A stretch of 11,665 nucleotides of DNA, from positions 1,783-13,447 of the forward strand of contig MESS01000116.1 of the NCBI GenBank assembly GCA_001771055.1. The letters are read 5' to 3'. The notes under the pieces were generated by a model, which was not told the DNA's origin, did no database searches, and worked only from the letters and a program-made list of their open reading frames with translations. Source of the stretch: Caldithrix sp. RBG_13_44_9 (GTDB lineage: Bacteria; Calditrichota; Calditrichia; RBG-13-44-9). The position numbers and the translations under genes are program-made. Below are positions 1 to 6,651 of this stretch, one piece after another. The stretch's first letter is position 1. The number at the start of each line of letters is the position of its first letter.

Positions 1-58
1 GAGATAAAATTCTTAGCCTGCTCGTGGCTGCGAATGAGTATTTAAATTGAGTTTTGGT

Positions 59-76
59 TCATAGAATTATCTATGA
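59..76. other. Small stem-loop downstream of the antiporter gene
   Basis: Two perfect 7-base arms, TCATAGA and TCTATGA, flank a 4-base loop (66-69). It lies about 45 nt past the antiporter stop codon. The stem has only two G-C pairs and no T-run follows on either strand, so it is a poor intrinsic terminator. It might still protect a transcript 3' end. Confidence 0.3.
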
Positions 77-77
77 C

Positions 78-107
78 CATCAGTATTCTCTGCGTCATCA
101 GTGTTCT
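78..107. repeat. Two imperfect 18-bp-period direct repeat units
   Basis: CATCAGTATTCT at 78-89 recurs as CATCAGTGTTCT at 96-107, one mismatch in twelve, with a spacing of 18 bases and a CTGCGT linker. It sits in the non-coding tail after the antiporter gene. It may be the end of a longer degenerate intergenic repeat, but only two units are visible. Two units this short could also arise by chance. Confidence 0.35.
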
Positions 108-120
108 ATATTAGAGTGGT

Positions 121-1596
121 TTACTTCTCTTCGGCCTTCTTTAGTTGGCTGAAGATAACGCGGACTTTCGGTAAATTATTTTTATCTACTAACACCAGTA
201 CCGCATCAGCTTCCTGTAATACCGTACCACCACTGGGAACCAGGAAATTGTCATTCCGGCTGATAAGCACGATGAGGCTGTCCTTTGGCATACCCAGCTG
301 CACAATCGGCCTGCCGGCAATGGCGGATTGAAAAGGTACAATCAGATCGATCAGTTCAGTCTCAGTTCCCTCCATTGCTGCGAATTCTATGGGATAACGC
401 CGTTTCTTTTCAAATGGGGCATCCACCCGTAATAACCGGGCAATGGGTGGAATTGACCAGCCCTGGATAAGGGCAGAGGTGAACACGATAAAGAATACCA
501 CATTGAAAATTAATTCAGCGTCTGGCAATCCGGCAATGAGGGGAAAGGTAGCCAGAATGATGGGCACGGCACCCCGCAATCCTACCCAAGAAACAAATAC
601 CTTCTCGAACCAGCGGAGTTTGGAAAATATCAATGAGAGAAAAACACTGAGCGGCCGGGCGATGAACATCAGGAACGCTGAGACCAGCAATCCGCTTCCC
701 AGCACCGTCAGCAAATGGGAGGGGAAGACCAGCAATCCCAGAGTAACGAACATACTGATCTGGCCTAACCAGGCCATTCCATCGAAGAAGCGCAGCAAAC
801 TTTTTTTATGGATAAATTCACTTTTTCCAGCTACCAGACCAGCCACATAAACAGCTAAAAATCCGCTGCCGTCGATGCTGGCAGTGAGTCCGTAAAGCAG
901 CGCCACAAAAGCCAGGGAAAAAACCGGATAGATCCCCTCATACGACAATTTTAGTCGGTTGAGGATAAAGACCATGGCTTTTCCAAGCAGCAGTCCAAAC
1001 AAGGCCCCAATACCCATTTGAAAAACAAATAATAAGAGGATGGAGAAGACGGTAGTGTGCGGAACTGACATCAGCTGGATTAATCCAATTGTCATAAATA
1101 CGGCCATCGGATCATTGCTGCCGGATTCTAATTCGAGTAAAGGTTTGAGTTGTCCCCGCAAGTTGACTTGCTTTGAGCGCAATACCGAGAAAACCGCGGC
1201 GGCATCAGTTGAAGAAATAACCGCTCCCAACAGCATTCCGGAAAGAAAGGATAATTTCAATACAAAATGAGCAAACAAACCCACACTGAGAGCGGTGATG
1301 AAAACTCCCAGGGTGGAAAGGCGAATGGCATGGGACAGGATCGGCTGAACCTGCAACCAATTAGTCTCCATCCCACCGGCAAAGAGAATAAAGACCAAGG
1401 CAATGATTCCAATCGATTGGGCCAGGCCGGCATCGGCGAACTCGATTCCGCCAGGACCTTCTGAACCGGCCAGCATACCGATGGCTAAAAACAACAAAAG
1501 GGTGGGAACACCTAAATTATCCGACAGCCGGGTAATGGCTACGCTTAACAGAATCAATACTGATCCGATGAGGAGCAGATGTTCAATACCTATCAT
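121..1596 (-). CDS. nhaP2: Potassium/proton antiporter, CPA1 family (CvrA/NhaP2 type)
   Basis: This 491-residue inner-membrane protein exchanges K+ (possibly also Na+) for H+, a role in cation and volume homeostasis. Residues 1-385 form about twelve hydrophobic segments typical of the Na+/H+ exchanger fold. The CPA1/CvrA signatures are visible: AGGMETNW at 73-80, SSTDAAAVF around D131, and ELESGSNDPMAVF with the ND pair at 161-162. Residues 404-485 read as a cytosolic RCK_C (TrkA-C) regulatory domain with alternating strands. The E. coli homologue is about 580 residues and carries a further C-terminal domain, which is absent here. The ATG is preceded by AAGGG at a good distance, supporting this start. 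The gene begins 50 nt after the alkyltransferase-like gene ends. The family call is firm; the ion preference is inferred from homology. Confidence 0.93.
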   Translation of the reverse strand: MIGIEHLLLIGSVLILLSVAITRLSDNLGVPTLLLFLAIGMLAGSEGPGGIEFADAGLAQSIGIIALVFILFAGGMETNWLQVQPILSHAIRLSTLGVFITALSVGLFAHFVLKLSFLSGMLLGAVISSTDAAAVFSVLRSKQVNLRGQLKPLLELESGSNDPMAVFMTIGLIQLMSVPHTTVFSILLLFVFQMGIGALFGLLLGKAMVFILNRLKLSYEGIYPVFSLAFVALLYGLTASIDGSGFLAVYVAGLVAGKSEFIHKKSLLRFFDGMAWLGQISMFVTLGLLVFPSHLLTVLGSGLLVSAFLMFIARPLSVFLSLIFSKLRWFEKVFVSWVGLRGAVPIILATFPLIAGLPDAELIFNVVFFIVFTSALIQGWSIPPIARLLRVDAPFEKKRRYPIEFAAMEGTETELIDLIVPFQSAIAGRPIVQLGMPKDSLIVLISRNDNFLVPSGGTVLQEADAVLVLVDKNNLPKVRVIFSQLKKAEEK

Positions 1597-1624
1597 CGTA
1601 CCCTTGGTCGTTTAGTTAGATGAC

Positions 1625-1652
1625 AAAATATCAGAATATTTAAAGGTCACAA
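1625..1652 (-). promoter_or_regulatory. Weak candidate promoter for the antiporter gene
   Basis: Read on the minus strand, TTGTGA (1652-1647) and TATTTT (1630-1625) are separated by 16 bases, each matching the housekeeping consensus at four of six positions. The -35-like box overlaps the stop codon of the upstream gene. Such matches are common in AT-rich DNA, so this is only a suggestion. Confidence 0.2.
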
Positions 1653-1967
1653 AAGTTTTTTCGGTTTCCAGAGATACCGGTGTAGATCGATTTTACCACT
1701 GTGATCGCTGAGCACTCCCTCTGCAAGCAGCAGGGCTTGTTGATATTCAAAGCCGGCCCCGGGCCTCAAGGAAATAAATCCCTGCTGATTGATCACCCGC
1801 TGCCAGGGCAGATTTTCCTTCTCTGAGGAGGAATGTAGTATCCAGGCCACCTGCCGGGCTGCCCTCGGATTGCCGGCATAGAGGGCAATCTGTCCATAGG
1901 TAGCCACCCGGCCCGGTGGAATCCGTTTGAGGATTTTTAATACTCTCAAGTAAAATTCCGTGTTCAT
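1647..1967 (-). CDS. atl: Alkyltransferase-like (ATL) protein, MGMT family without the acceptor cysteine
   Basis: This 106-residue protein has the DNA-binding domain of O6-alkylguanine-DNA alkyltransferases. In MGMT/Ogt the acceptor motif is PCHR; here it reads PWQRV with Trp55 in place of the cysteine, which defines ATL proteins. ATLs bind O6-alkylguanine, flip the base and flag the lesion for nucleotide excision repair rather than reversing it. Other matching residues are Tyr24 in the TYGQIA recognition-helix region and Arg38 in RAARQV, the expected arginine finger. The C-terminal YLWKPKK resembles other short family members. A TTG 21 nt upstream (1988) is also in frame, but the ATG at 1967 gives the usual ATL length of about 100-110 residues and was chosen. 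No strong ribosome site is visible. It lies between a small HTH gene and the antiporter gene, with no obvious functional link. Confidence 0.9.
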   Translation of the reverse strand: MNTEFYLRVLKILKRIPPGRVATYGQIALYAGNPRAARQVAWILHSSSEKENLPWQRVINQQGFISLRPGAGFEYQQALLLAEGVLSDHSGKIDLHRYLWKPKKLL

Positions 1968-2068
1968 TATGATCCAACAATAACCCAATCACTACTTGTT
2001 AATTTGCATTGACAACCGGTTTTCTTAAATTTATCCGGTATCTCAAAAATTTTTACTTCCCGAAACGC

Positions 2069-2248
2069 CTATTTCACTGCTGATTTAATTTTATTGAGCA
2101 TATCTCGGGTGTAATAGTTACAGACCCCTTTTTTTGCTGCCGGTTTAAGTCCCAATTCCTGAATAGCTTTTTTGACCTTGGTATCGGAAACTGCCAATTC
2201 CTTGGCGATGTTGCCGGCAGTCAGAAGTTCAGTTCTCTCATCTTTCAT
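2069..2248 (-). CDS. Small helix-turn-helix protein, 59 residues
   Basis: The minus strand from ATG at 2248 to TAG at 2069 encodes a 59-residue protein starting MKDERTELLTAG. Residues 9-33 (LLTAGNIAKELAVSDTKVKKAI) look like a winged or MerR/excisionase-like helix-turn-helix, followed by a basic stretch (KPAAKKGVCNYYTRD) and a terminal helix. AGAAAGGA stands about 9 nt ahead of the ATG, a credible ribosome site. It lies 39 nt downstream of the dioxygenase gene and about 100 nt upstream of the alkyltransferase-like gene. Small stand-alone HTH proteins of this form recur in diverse bacteria, but I know of no established function. DNA binding is inferred from the helix pattern. It could equally be a small structural or nucleoid-associated protein. 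Confidence 0.8.
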   Translation of the reverse strand: MKDERTELLTAGNIAKELAVSDTKVKKAIQELGLKPAAKKGVCNYYTRDMLNKIKSAVK

Positions 2249-2287
2249 TTCAGTTTTTCCTTTCTGGATATTGAATTGGTAAGTGTA

Positions 2288-3067
2288 TTAATTTATTTTA
2301 AAACTCCGCATGGAAACGCTGCCATTCTGGATGGATTCGTGGATAAACATTGCACTTTCACTTGCTTTCATCATACCCAGGATGTATAACATGGGTAAAT
2401 AATGTTCATTGGTAGGGACTGCCCGGATCGCTGGGGTTCCAAAGTTCCGGTAATTAATTAAAGCAGCAAAATCCTTTTTTCCAATGGACTCCCGGACAAA
2501 TTGATCAAATTCAACTGCCCAATCATAGGCCTCAGCTTTTTCCTGGTATTCCATCTCCCGCAGGTTGTGAACAATATTTCCGCTGCCAATTATTAATATC
2601 CCCTTGCATCTTAAAGGCGCTAATTTTTTACCCAGCTCGAAATGATAGGATGGACTCTGATCGATATTCAGGCTGAGCTCTAGGACTGGAATGTTTTGCC
2701 GGGGATAGAGGAATTTCAGCACCGCCCAGGCAGCATGATCGATTCCGCGTTTTTGATCTATTCTAATGTTTCCCTCTCCAACTGTTTCAACCACCAAATT
2801 GGCAGTTTGTGGTGAGCCAGGTGCCAGGTATTTTATTCCATAAAGCTCCTGCGGGAATCCATAAAAATCATAGATCTGTTCCGGCTTTTCAGCACCAGTG
2901 ATCAAAGTACCCCGGGTAAGCCAATGAGCTGAGATCACCAGGATAGCCTGTGGGTGGGGGAGTTGAAAAGCTAACTTCTCCAGATCTTCCGTATATCGGT
3001 TCTTACTGATTACGTTCATTGGAGAGCCATGACCAATAAACAAAGCTGGTAGCTGGTTTGAAATCAT
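2288..3067 (-). CDS. ygiD: 4,5-DOPA-extradiol-dioxygenase-type protein (YgiD/LigB family)
   Basis: This 259-residue cytosolic protein belongs to the class III (LigB-type) extradiol ring-cleavage dioxygenases. Characterised members open the ring of DOPA or related catechols. The family's histidines are all in place: His13 in FIGHGSPM, His48 in ISAHW, His111 in GIDHAAW, His167 in SGNIVHNL and His222 in PTNEHYLPM. Length matches the family (about 260). The ATG at 3067 lies directly before the conserved LPALFIGHGSP start, so it is secure despite a weak ribosome site. The upstream gap to the methyltransferase is 93 nt and has a possible TATAAT box. The true substrate is unknown; many YgiD homologues lie outside any DOPA pathway. 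The neighbourhood (methyltransferase, VOC protein, N-acetyltransferase) hints at aromatic substrates but does not prove it. Confidence 0.92.
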   Translation of the reverse strand: MISNQLPALFIGHGSPMNVISKNRYTEDLEKLAFQLPHPQAILVISAHWLTRGTLITGAEKPEQIYDFYGFPQELYGIKYLAPGSPQTANLVVETVGEGNIRIDQKRGIDHAAWAVLKFLYPRQNIPVLELSLNIDQSPSYHFELGKKLAPLRCKGILIIGSGNIVHNLREMEYQEKAEAYDWAVEFDQFVRESIGKKDFAALINYRNFGTPAIRAVPTNEHYLPMLYILGMMKASESAMFIHESIQNGSVSMRSFKIN

Positions 3068-3085
3068 AGATTCACTGGTACTTTG

Positions 3086-3091
3086 ATTATA
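3086..3091 (-). promoter_or_regulatory. Possible -10 box ahead of the ygiD-type gene
   Basis: The minus strand carries a perfect TATAAT, in a very AT-rich gap, 19 nt before the ATG. No good -35 box is seen at 16-18 bases. If used, the transcript would have a leader of only about 12 nt. A chance match is quite possible. Confidence 0.25.
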
Positions 3092-3160
3092 GTAAAATAA
3101 AATCTCTTATAATGAATTATTTTAGAATTTAATTTGCCTAAAGAAAACAATCAACAATAA

Positions 3161-3895
3161 CTATTTCTGAATGACATAAAATTCATAGCCATAAAATGAC
3201 GAATATTTCCGGAATAATTCCATCTCGAATTTTTCAGCATTTAGCAACTCCATTGCCTCCGGATCATTGTAATATTTTGATTCAAGTTGTGGAAGTTTCT
3301 TTTCAATCGAATGATAATAATTTTGCCACCAGGCAGATTCGGGCAGGGGAAAATGAGCCAACAGTCGATAGTTGGCGTTGCTGATAATTTGCAGGTGCTC
3401 TTTGACGGTTTTAATAGCAGGATAAGCCTGGGTCCAGAATTTTTGCAGCTCCTCTGGAATATCTTCTCTGAACCAGGCTATTTCACTGGCCACCAGATAA
3501 CCACCTCTCTTTAAAAATTTCTTCCATTCCTGTAATCCTTTTTCAAAACCAATGATATAAATAGCTCCCTCTGACCAGATGACATCAAAACTTTCAGGAG
3601 CAAAATTCAGGTCAAACATCGAACCATTCTGTACAGCAATCTTATTTGACAATTTTTCGGTCACAGCCCGTCTTTGCAATTCATCCAGATAAGGTTGATG
3701 ATTATCCAAGGCGATGATTTTTCCTGAAGTATTTTTTGCCAGATCAATGGTTTGCATACCCGGCCCGCAGCCAATGTCCAGGATGTGGCTTTCGACTGGC
3801 AAATTTTTCAGATATGATAAAGCACACAGAGTGGATTGACTGTCTCCAGGCCCTTCCCGCAAGTTTCCCTGATGGATTTCAAAAAAAATATTCAC
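3161..3895 (-). CDS. Class I SAM-dependent methyltransferase
   Basis: This 244-residue cytosolic protein would transfer a methyl group from S-adenosylmethionine to an unknown acceptor. Motif I is clear at 37-46 (HILDIGCGPG). The acidic residue ending strand 2 is Asp64 in IIALDNH, and FDVIWSEGAIYIIGF marks motif II/III. The N-terminal phrase FFEIHQGNLREGPGD is shared with a subgroup of small-molecule methyltransferases common in Bacteroidota. The start is a GTG at 3895; an in-frame stop lies six codons upstream and no ATG falls between, so GTG is the best choice even though its ribosome site is weak. The gene stands alone, between a gap holding a long inverted repeat and the ygiD-type gene. 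Whether its substrate is a catechol, amine or phospholipid cannot be told from sequence. Confidence 0.88.
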   Translation of the reverse strand: MNIFFEIHQGNLREGPGDSQSTLCALSYLKNLPVESHILDIGCGPGMQTIDLAKNTSGKIIALDNHQPYLDELQRRAVTEKLSNKIAVQNGSMFDLNFAPESFDVIWSEGAIYIIGFEKGLQEWKKFLKRGGYLVASEIAWFREDIPEELQKFWTQAYPAIKTVKEHLQIISNANYRLLAHFPLPESAWWQNYYHSIEKKLPQLESKYYNDPEAMELLNAEKFEMELFRKYSSFYGYEFYVIQK

Positions 3896-3957
3896 TTTGG
3901 TTACTCTATCGGTTTAATTCATAAAATTGATATTGTCAAGCCATGTTTCATTTATCA

Positions 3958-4008
3958 TTTGCCACAGTTTTTCCCAGCGGGATTCCTTACAGGAAAAACC
4001 GTGGCAAA
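3958..4008. repeat. Inverted repeat with 17-bp arms
   Basis: Left arm 3958-3974 (TTTGCCACAGTTTTTCC) and right arm 3992-4008 (GGAAAAACCGTGGCAAA) are complementary at 16 of 17 positions, with a 17-base spacer (3975-3991). The mismatch is A-C on the plus strand but a G-U wobble in minus-strand RNA, the direction of the flanking genes. So a leftward transcript would form an unbroken 17-pair stem. No U-run follows, so it is not a textbook terminator. It fills the gap between the VOC gene and the methyltransferase. Candidate roles are a 3'-end or processing hairpin, an operator, or a REP/MITE-like repeat. Confidence 0.75.
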
Positions 4009-4078
4009 GTTAAGAAATTGATTTTGCTGACTTTAATCGAAATAAATAATAACTTTGTAAATTAAGCAGGCTATCCTC

Positions 4079-4468
4079 CTATTTCCGGGAGTGCAGAGCG
4101 ATCCGGTTGCCTTCGGTATCCAGCAGTATGGCCATATAACCAATATCTTCGGTTATCAGGGTTTTTTTCTGGAGGACTTGACCACCGGCTTTCTCTACCC
4201 GGGATAATTCATTATTTAGATCTCCGGAATGGGCGGTAAAGTAGACCAGCGTACCATCCTTAGATGGTTGATAAAAATCAGGTGCATAGACCAGCGAACC
4301 TGCTGATCCGTTGCCCGTTTCCAGCCAGGGAAACCAGGCCATATCCAGTGGACCCAACTTTTGTAGCTCCAATTTGACAGCAAACACCGTCTCATAAAAC
4401 TTTATCGCCCGTTTCATATCTTTGACCGGGATCTCAAACCAGCCGACCATATTATTTTTCATTTCCAT
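4079..4468 (-). CDS. VOC-fold (glyoxalase/bleomycin-resistance/dioxygenase superfamily) protein
   Basis: This protein of about 129 residues carries a single vicinal-oxygen-chelate domain. Two paired beta-alpha-beta-beta-beta modules are recognisable: VGWFEIPVKDMKRAIKFYETVF at the N terminus and GYMAILLDTEGNRIALHS at the C terminus. These phrases are typical of a widespread uncharacterised VOC subgroup that dimerises. An upstream GTG (4471), an ATG (4468) and another ATG (4462) are all in frame. AAGGAG ends 8 nt before the 4468 ATG, which makes that start most likely. Function could be metal-dependent isomerisation or ring cleavage, or ligand binding. A 166-nt gap with a stem-loop separates it from the oxidoreductase upstream, so it may have its own promoter. 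The specific reaction is unknown. Confidence 0.88.
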   Translation of the reverse strand: MEMKNNMVGWFEIPVKDMKRAIKFYETVFAVKLELQKLGPLDMAWFPWLETGNGSAGSLVYAPDFYQPSKDGTLVYFTAHSGDLNNELSRVEKAGGQVLQKKTLITEDIGYMAILLDTEGNRIALHSRK

Positions 4469-4601
4469 CACTTTATCTCCTTGTTATGTAATTTTGTTTT
4501 GGTATTTCCGCTTAAAATAAATGAATGGATCTGGAAATCAAAAAACATTTTATACTCCCCTCCAATTTTTTATTTACCAGGGAATTCGACAAATAGTATT
4601 G

Positions 4602-4624
4602 TTTCCAGTGCCGGTTACTGGAAA
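4602..4624 (-). terminator. Stem-loop just past the oxidoreductase stop (possible terminator)
   Basis: TTTCCAGT (4602-4609) and ACTGGAAA (4617-4624) form a perfect 8-bp stem with a 7-base loop. It starts 10 nt after the oxidoreductase stop codon, where a transcript end would be expected. The sequence after the stem on the minus strand (CAATACTATTTG) lacks a proper U-tract. It may therefore be a weak terminator or a 3'-protecting hairpin. Confidence 0.4.
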
Positions 4625-4634
4625 AAGTATTTGG

Positions 4635-5747
4635 CTATTGTATCTTTGCTGCAACTCCCATCCGCTGCAAGTCATTGAAGAAGCGTTTGGGTTCCACCAC
4701 ATTCCCCTGCATCCACAAACCCGGTTTTCGGATCGATCCGTCCAGATATTGCAGCAGACAGGCCACCACTGGCAAAACGGTAAGCAGGTAACCATCGCCA
4801 TGTTCGATTATCAACTGGCGTTTGGTGAATTGCTTTCCTTTCCAGCCGCTGGCTTCCAGCAGTAATACGGTTCCGAAGGGAGGCTTACTATATTTATTCA
4901 ACCCCCAGTGCAGAAGGCGGGATATCGGTCGAATAGCCCGTCCACGCCAGATGCTGAGGATCATCATGCTGGGAAGCATCAAAATATTATCCACGAACCA
5001 GTTGAATCCACCCACAAAGAAACCGGTCTCTTTGAGTGAAGGGTAGTTCTGCGGCAACGATTTCATCTCTTCCAATAGCATGGCCATGCATTTTTGTTTT
5101 CCGAATACTGTCCCGAAGTCAAAGGTACGGCGGTTTTTCCAGTCACGGCGCCACTCACCATTGGTGAAACAAACTGGTTGAAATTCCAGCATCTCCAGGA
5201 CGAATTCTTCAATGGTTGCCGGGGAGAGCCGCAAAGCTTCCCAGTTCACTTTAATGACACTGCCGACATGAGCCGTTTCCAGTCGTTCAAATTCCGGGGC
5301 GAGGTAACGCACCATGGCGGCCGGGAGGCCGGGATGAAATCCGCCATCAGAGATAAAGCACAGACCCTGCTGCTTCATTTGATTGGCCAAAGATTTGAGT
5401 ATTTCTAGTTTGGGGGTCGAATATAGAATATCCAGATAATCAATTCCGATATTTAATGCAGCCTGTGCCACGTTCCGGGTATATTGCGAAGTGCTGGAAG
5501 CCACCACCACCATCTGCACCTGTGCAAAGGCCTTCTCTAATCCGGTCTGGTCAGCAGCATCCAGAAGTTGAGCGGTTACCCGCTGACCGAAAACGGTGGT
5601 ATTAAGTTCTGCGGCTGCAGCCTGTGCTTTATCCAAATTTCGCCCAGCCAGTATCAGGCGGACATCGCTCTCTCTAAGGAGGTAATGGGCAATCAGGCGA
5701 CCAGCTTCTCCGTACCCACCGAGAATAAGGATGGTATTGTTTTTCAT
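4635..5747 (-). CDS. Saccharopine-dehydrogenase-like NAD(P)-binding oxidoreductase
   Basis: This 370-residue protein opens with a Rossmann fold: ILILGGYGEAG at 6-16 is the dinucleotide loop, followed by LILAGRN at the end of strand 2, as in saccharopine-dehydrogenase-like proteins. The middle (FISDGGFHPGLPAAMVRYLA) and the end (GLWMQGNVVEPKRFFNDLQRMGV) match the same family, whose members include lysine-pathway enzymes, trans-acting enoyl reductases and many of unknown role. It is unlikely to be a true lysine-pathway enzyme on this evidence. It starts 6 nt after the N-acetyltransferase stop; its GAGG ribosome site overlaps that stop, so the two are probably cotranscribed and translationally coupled. 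A stem-loop follows the stop codon. The substrate is unknown. Confidence 0.88.
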   Translation of the reverse strand: MKNNTILILGGYGEAGRLIAHYLLRESDVRLILAGRNLDKAQAAAAELNTTVFGQRVTAQLLDAADQTGLEKAFAQVQMVVVASSTSQYTRNVAQAALNIGIDYLDILYSTPKLEILKSLANQMKQQGLCFISDGGFHPGLPAAMVRYLAPEFERLETAHVGSVIKVNWEALRLSPATIEEFVLEMLEFQPVCFTNGEWRRDWKNRRTFDFGTVFGKQKCMAMLLEEMKSLPQNYPSLKETGFFVGGFNWFVDNILMLPSMMILSIWRGRAIRPISRLLHWGLNKYSKPPFGTVLLLEASGWKGKQFTKRQLIIEHGDGYLLTVLPVVACLLQYLDGSIRKPGLWMQGNVVEPKRFFNDLQRMGVAAKIQ

Positions 5748-5753
5748 AAAACC

Positions 5754-6527
5754 TCACAGTTTTATATTGAAATAATTTTTCAGGGCCAGTTCAAACTCCT
5801 GGTCATTTTTAACAGCTAATTCCTTTCTACTATCCTTCCTGGTAATAATCAGTTTATCTCCGGTTAATGTTATCCGGCCATTGTGAGTGGCCAGTGAACA
5901 TACCCTTTTTCTGGTGAAATGCGATTCAGAAGAGGTCTGGTGATAGCGGCACATTTGATCAAAATCCGAAAGCTGCCGGCTGACGTTGGAAAATAGATAT
6001 TCCGGAAAAAATTTGTTCTGTTTTGGATGATAGCGGGAGATGCGGAAATGAGTATTCTGATATCCCTCGATCAAAAATTGACCGTTGGCATCATTTAGCG
6101 GAGTATTGATCTCCAACGGCAGCGGATGAAGCGAAAAATCGCCAAAACCGACATCGCTGAGCCATTCTTTTCCTTCAATAGTAACCAGGATGGCCAGGTG
6201 GTCAAATTCCGGTCCATAATCCTCGCGATCCTGAACATATACCCTGCCTGAAACCAACTTGGTTGTGAAACCAATTTCCTGCAATAGCCAGTGGAACAGG
6301 CCATTGAGTTCATAACAAAATCCACCCCGTCGATTGATAACAATTTTCCGGTATAACCTTTCTAAGTCAAGTATGATTTCTTTTTTCAGAGCAATATCCA
6401 GATTTTCAAAAGGGATATGCAGAAGATGCGCCTCCTGCAATACCTGCAGGGTGGATAAAGAGGGGAGTAAATCACCACGGTAATTTATTCTGGCCAGATA
6501 TTTTTGTATGGTCATGGAAGATTTCAT
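5754..6527 (-). CDS. nat: Arylamine N-acetyltransferase
   Basis: This 257-residue cytosolic enzyme belongs to the NAT family, which transfers an acetyl (or other acyl) group from CoA to arylamines, hydrazines or other acceptors. The Cys-His-Asp catalytic triad is plain: Cys71 in RRGGFCYELN, His110 in FDHLAI and Asp125 in LSDVGFGD, at nearly the spacing of known NATs. HIPFENLDI at 37-45 is another family signature. The reading frame stays open upstream to a TTG at 6611, but that would add 28 residues not typical of the family. The ATG at 6527 is chosen, with ATG 6515 as an alternative; neither has a good ribosome site. It is followed after 6 nt by the oxidoreductase gene. In actinobacteria nat genes sit in aromatic and steroid ring degradation operons, so the extradiol dioxygenase about 2.7 kb away is of interest. 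Confidence 0.92.
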   Translation of the reverse strand: MKSSMTIQKYLARINYRGDLLPSLSTLQVLQEAHLLHIPFENLDIALKKEIILDLERLYRKIVINRRGGFCYELNGLFHWLLQEIGFTTKLVSGRVYVQDREDYGPEFDHLAILVTIEGKEWLSDVGFGDFSLHPLPLEINTPLNDANGQFLIEGYQNTHFRISRYHPKQNKFFPEYLFSNVSRQLSDFDQMCRYHQTSSESHFTRKRVCSLATHNGRITLTGDKLIITRKDSRKELAVKNDQEFELALKNYFNIKL

Positions 6528-6651
6528 GGTGGAATGTTGAGTAACTAAAAGTGTTTTAATTTTTTCATTTTCACTTATTAAGCAGATTCGTATTGACCTG
6601 CAAAGATTCAATGACCATCAAATCTGTTTTTACCATGTTCGGGAAAATGAC

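Noticed and set aside
443..850. 135-codon plus-strand frame within the antiporter gene
   Set aside because: Antisense shadow of a clear membrane-transporter coding sequence.
4521..4865. 114-codon plus-strand frame over the oxidoreductase 3' end
   Set aside because: Mostly antisense to a well-supported gene and without family features.
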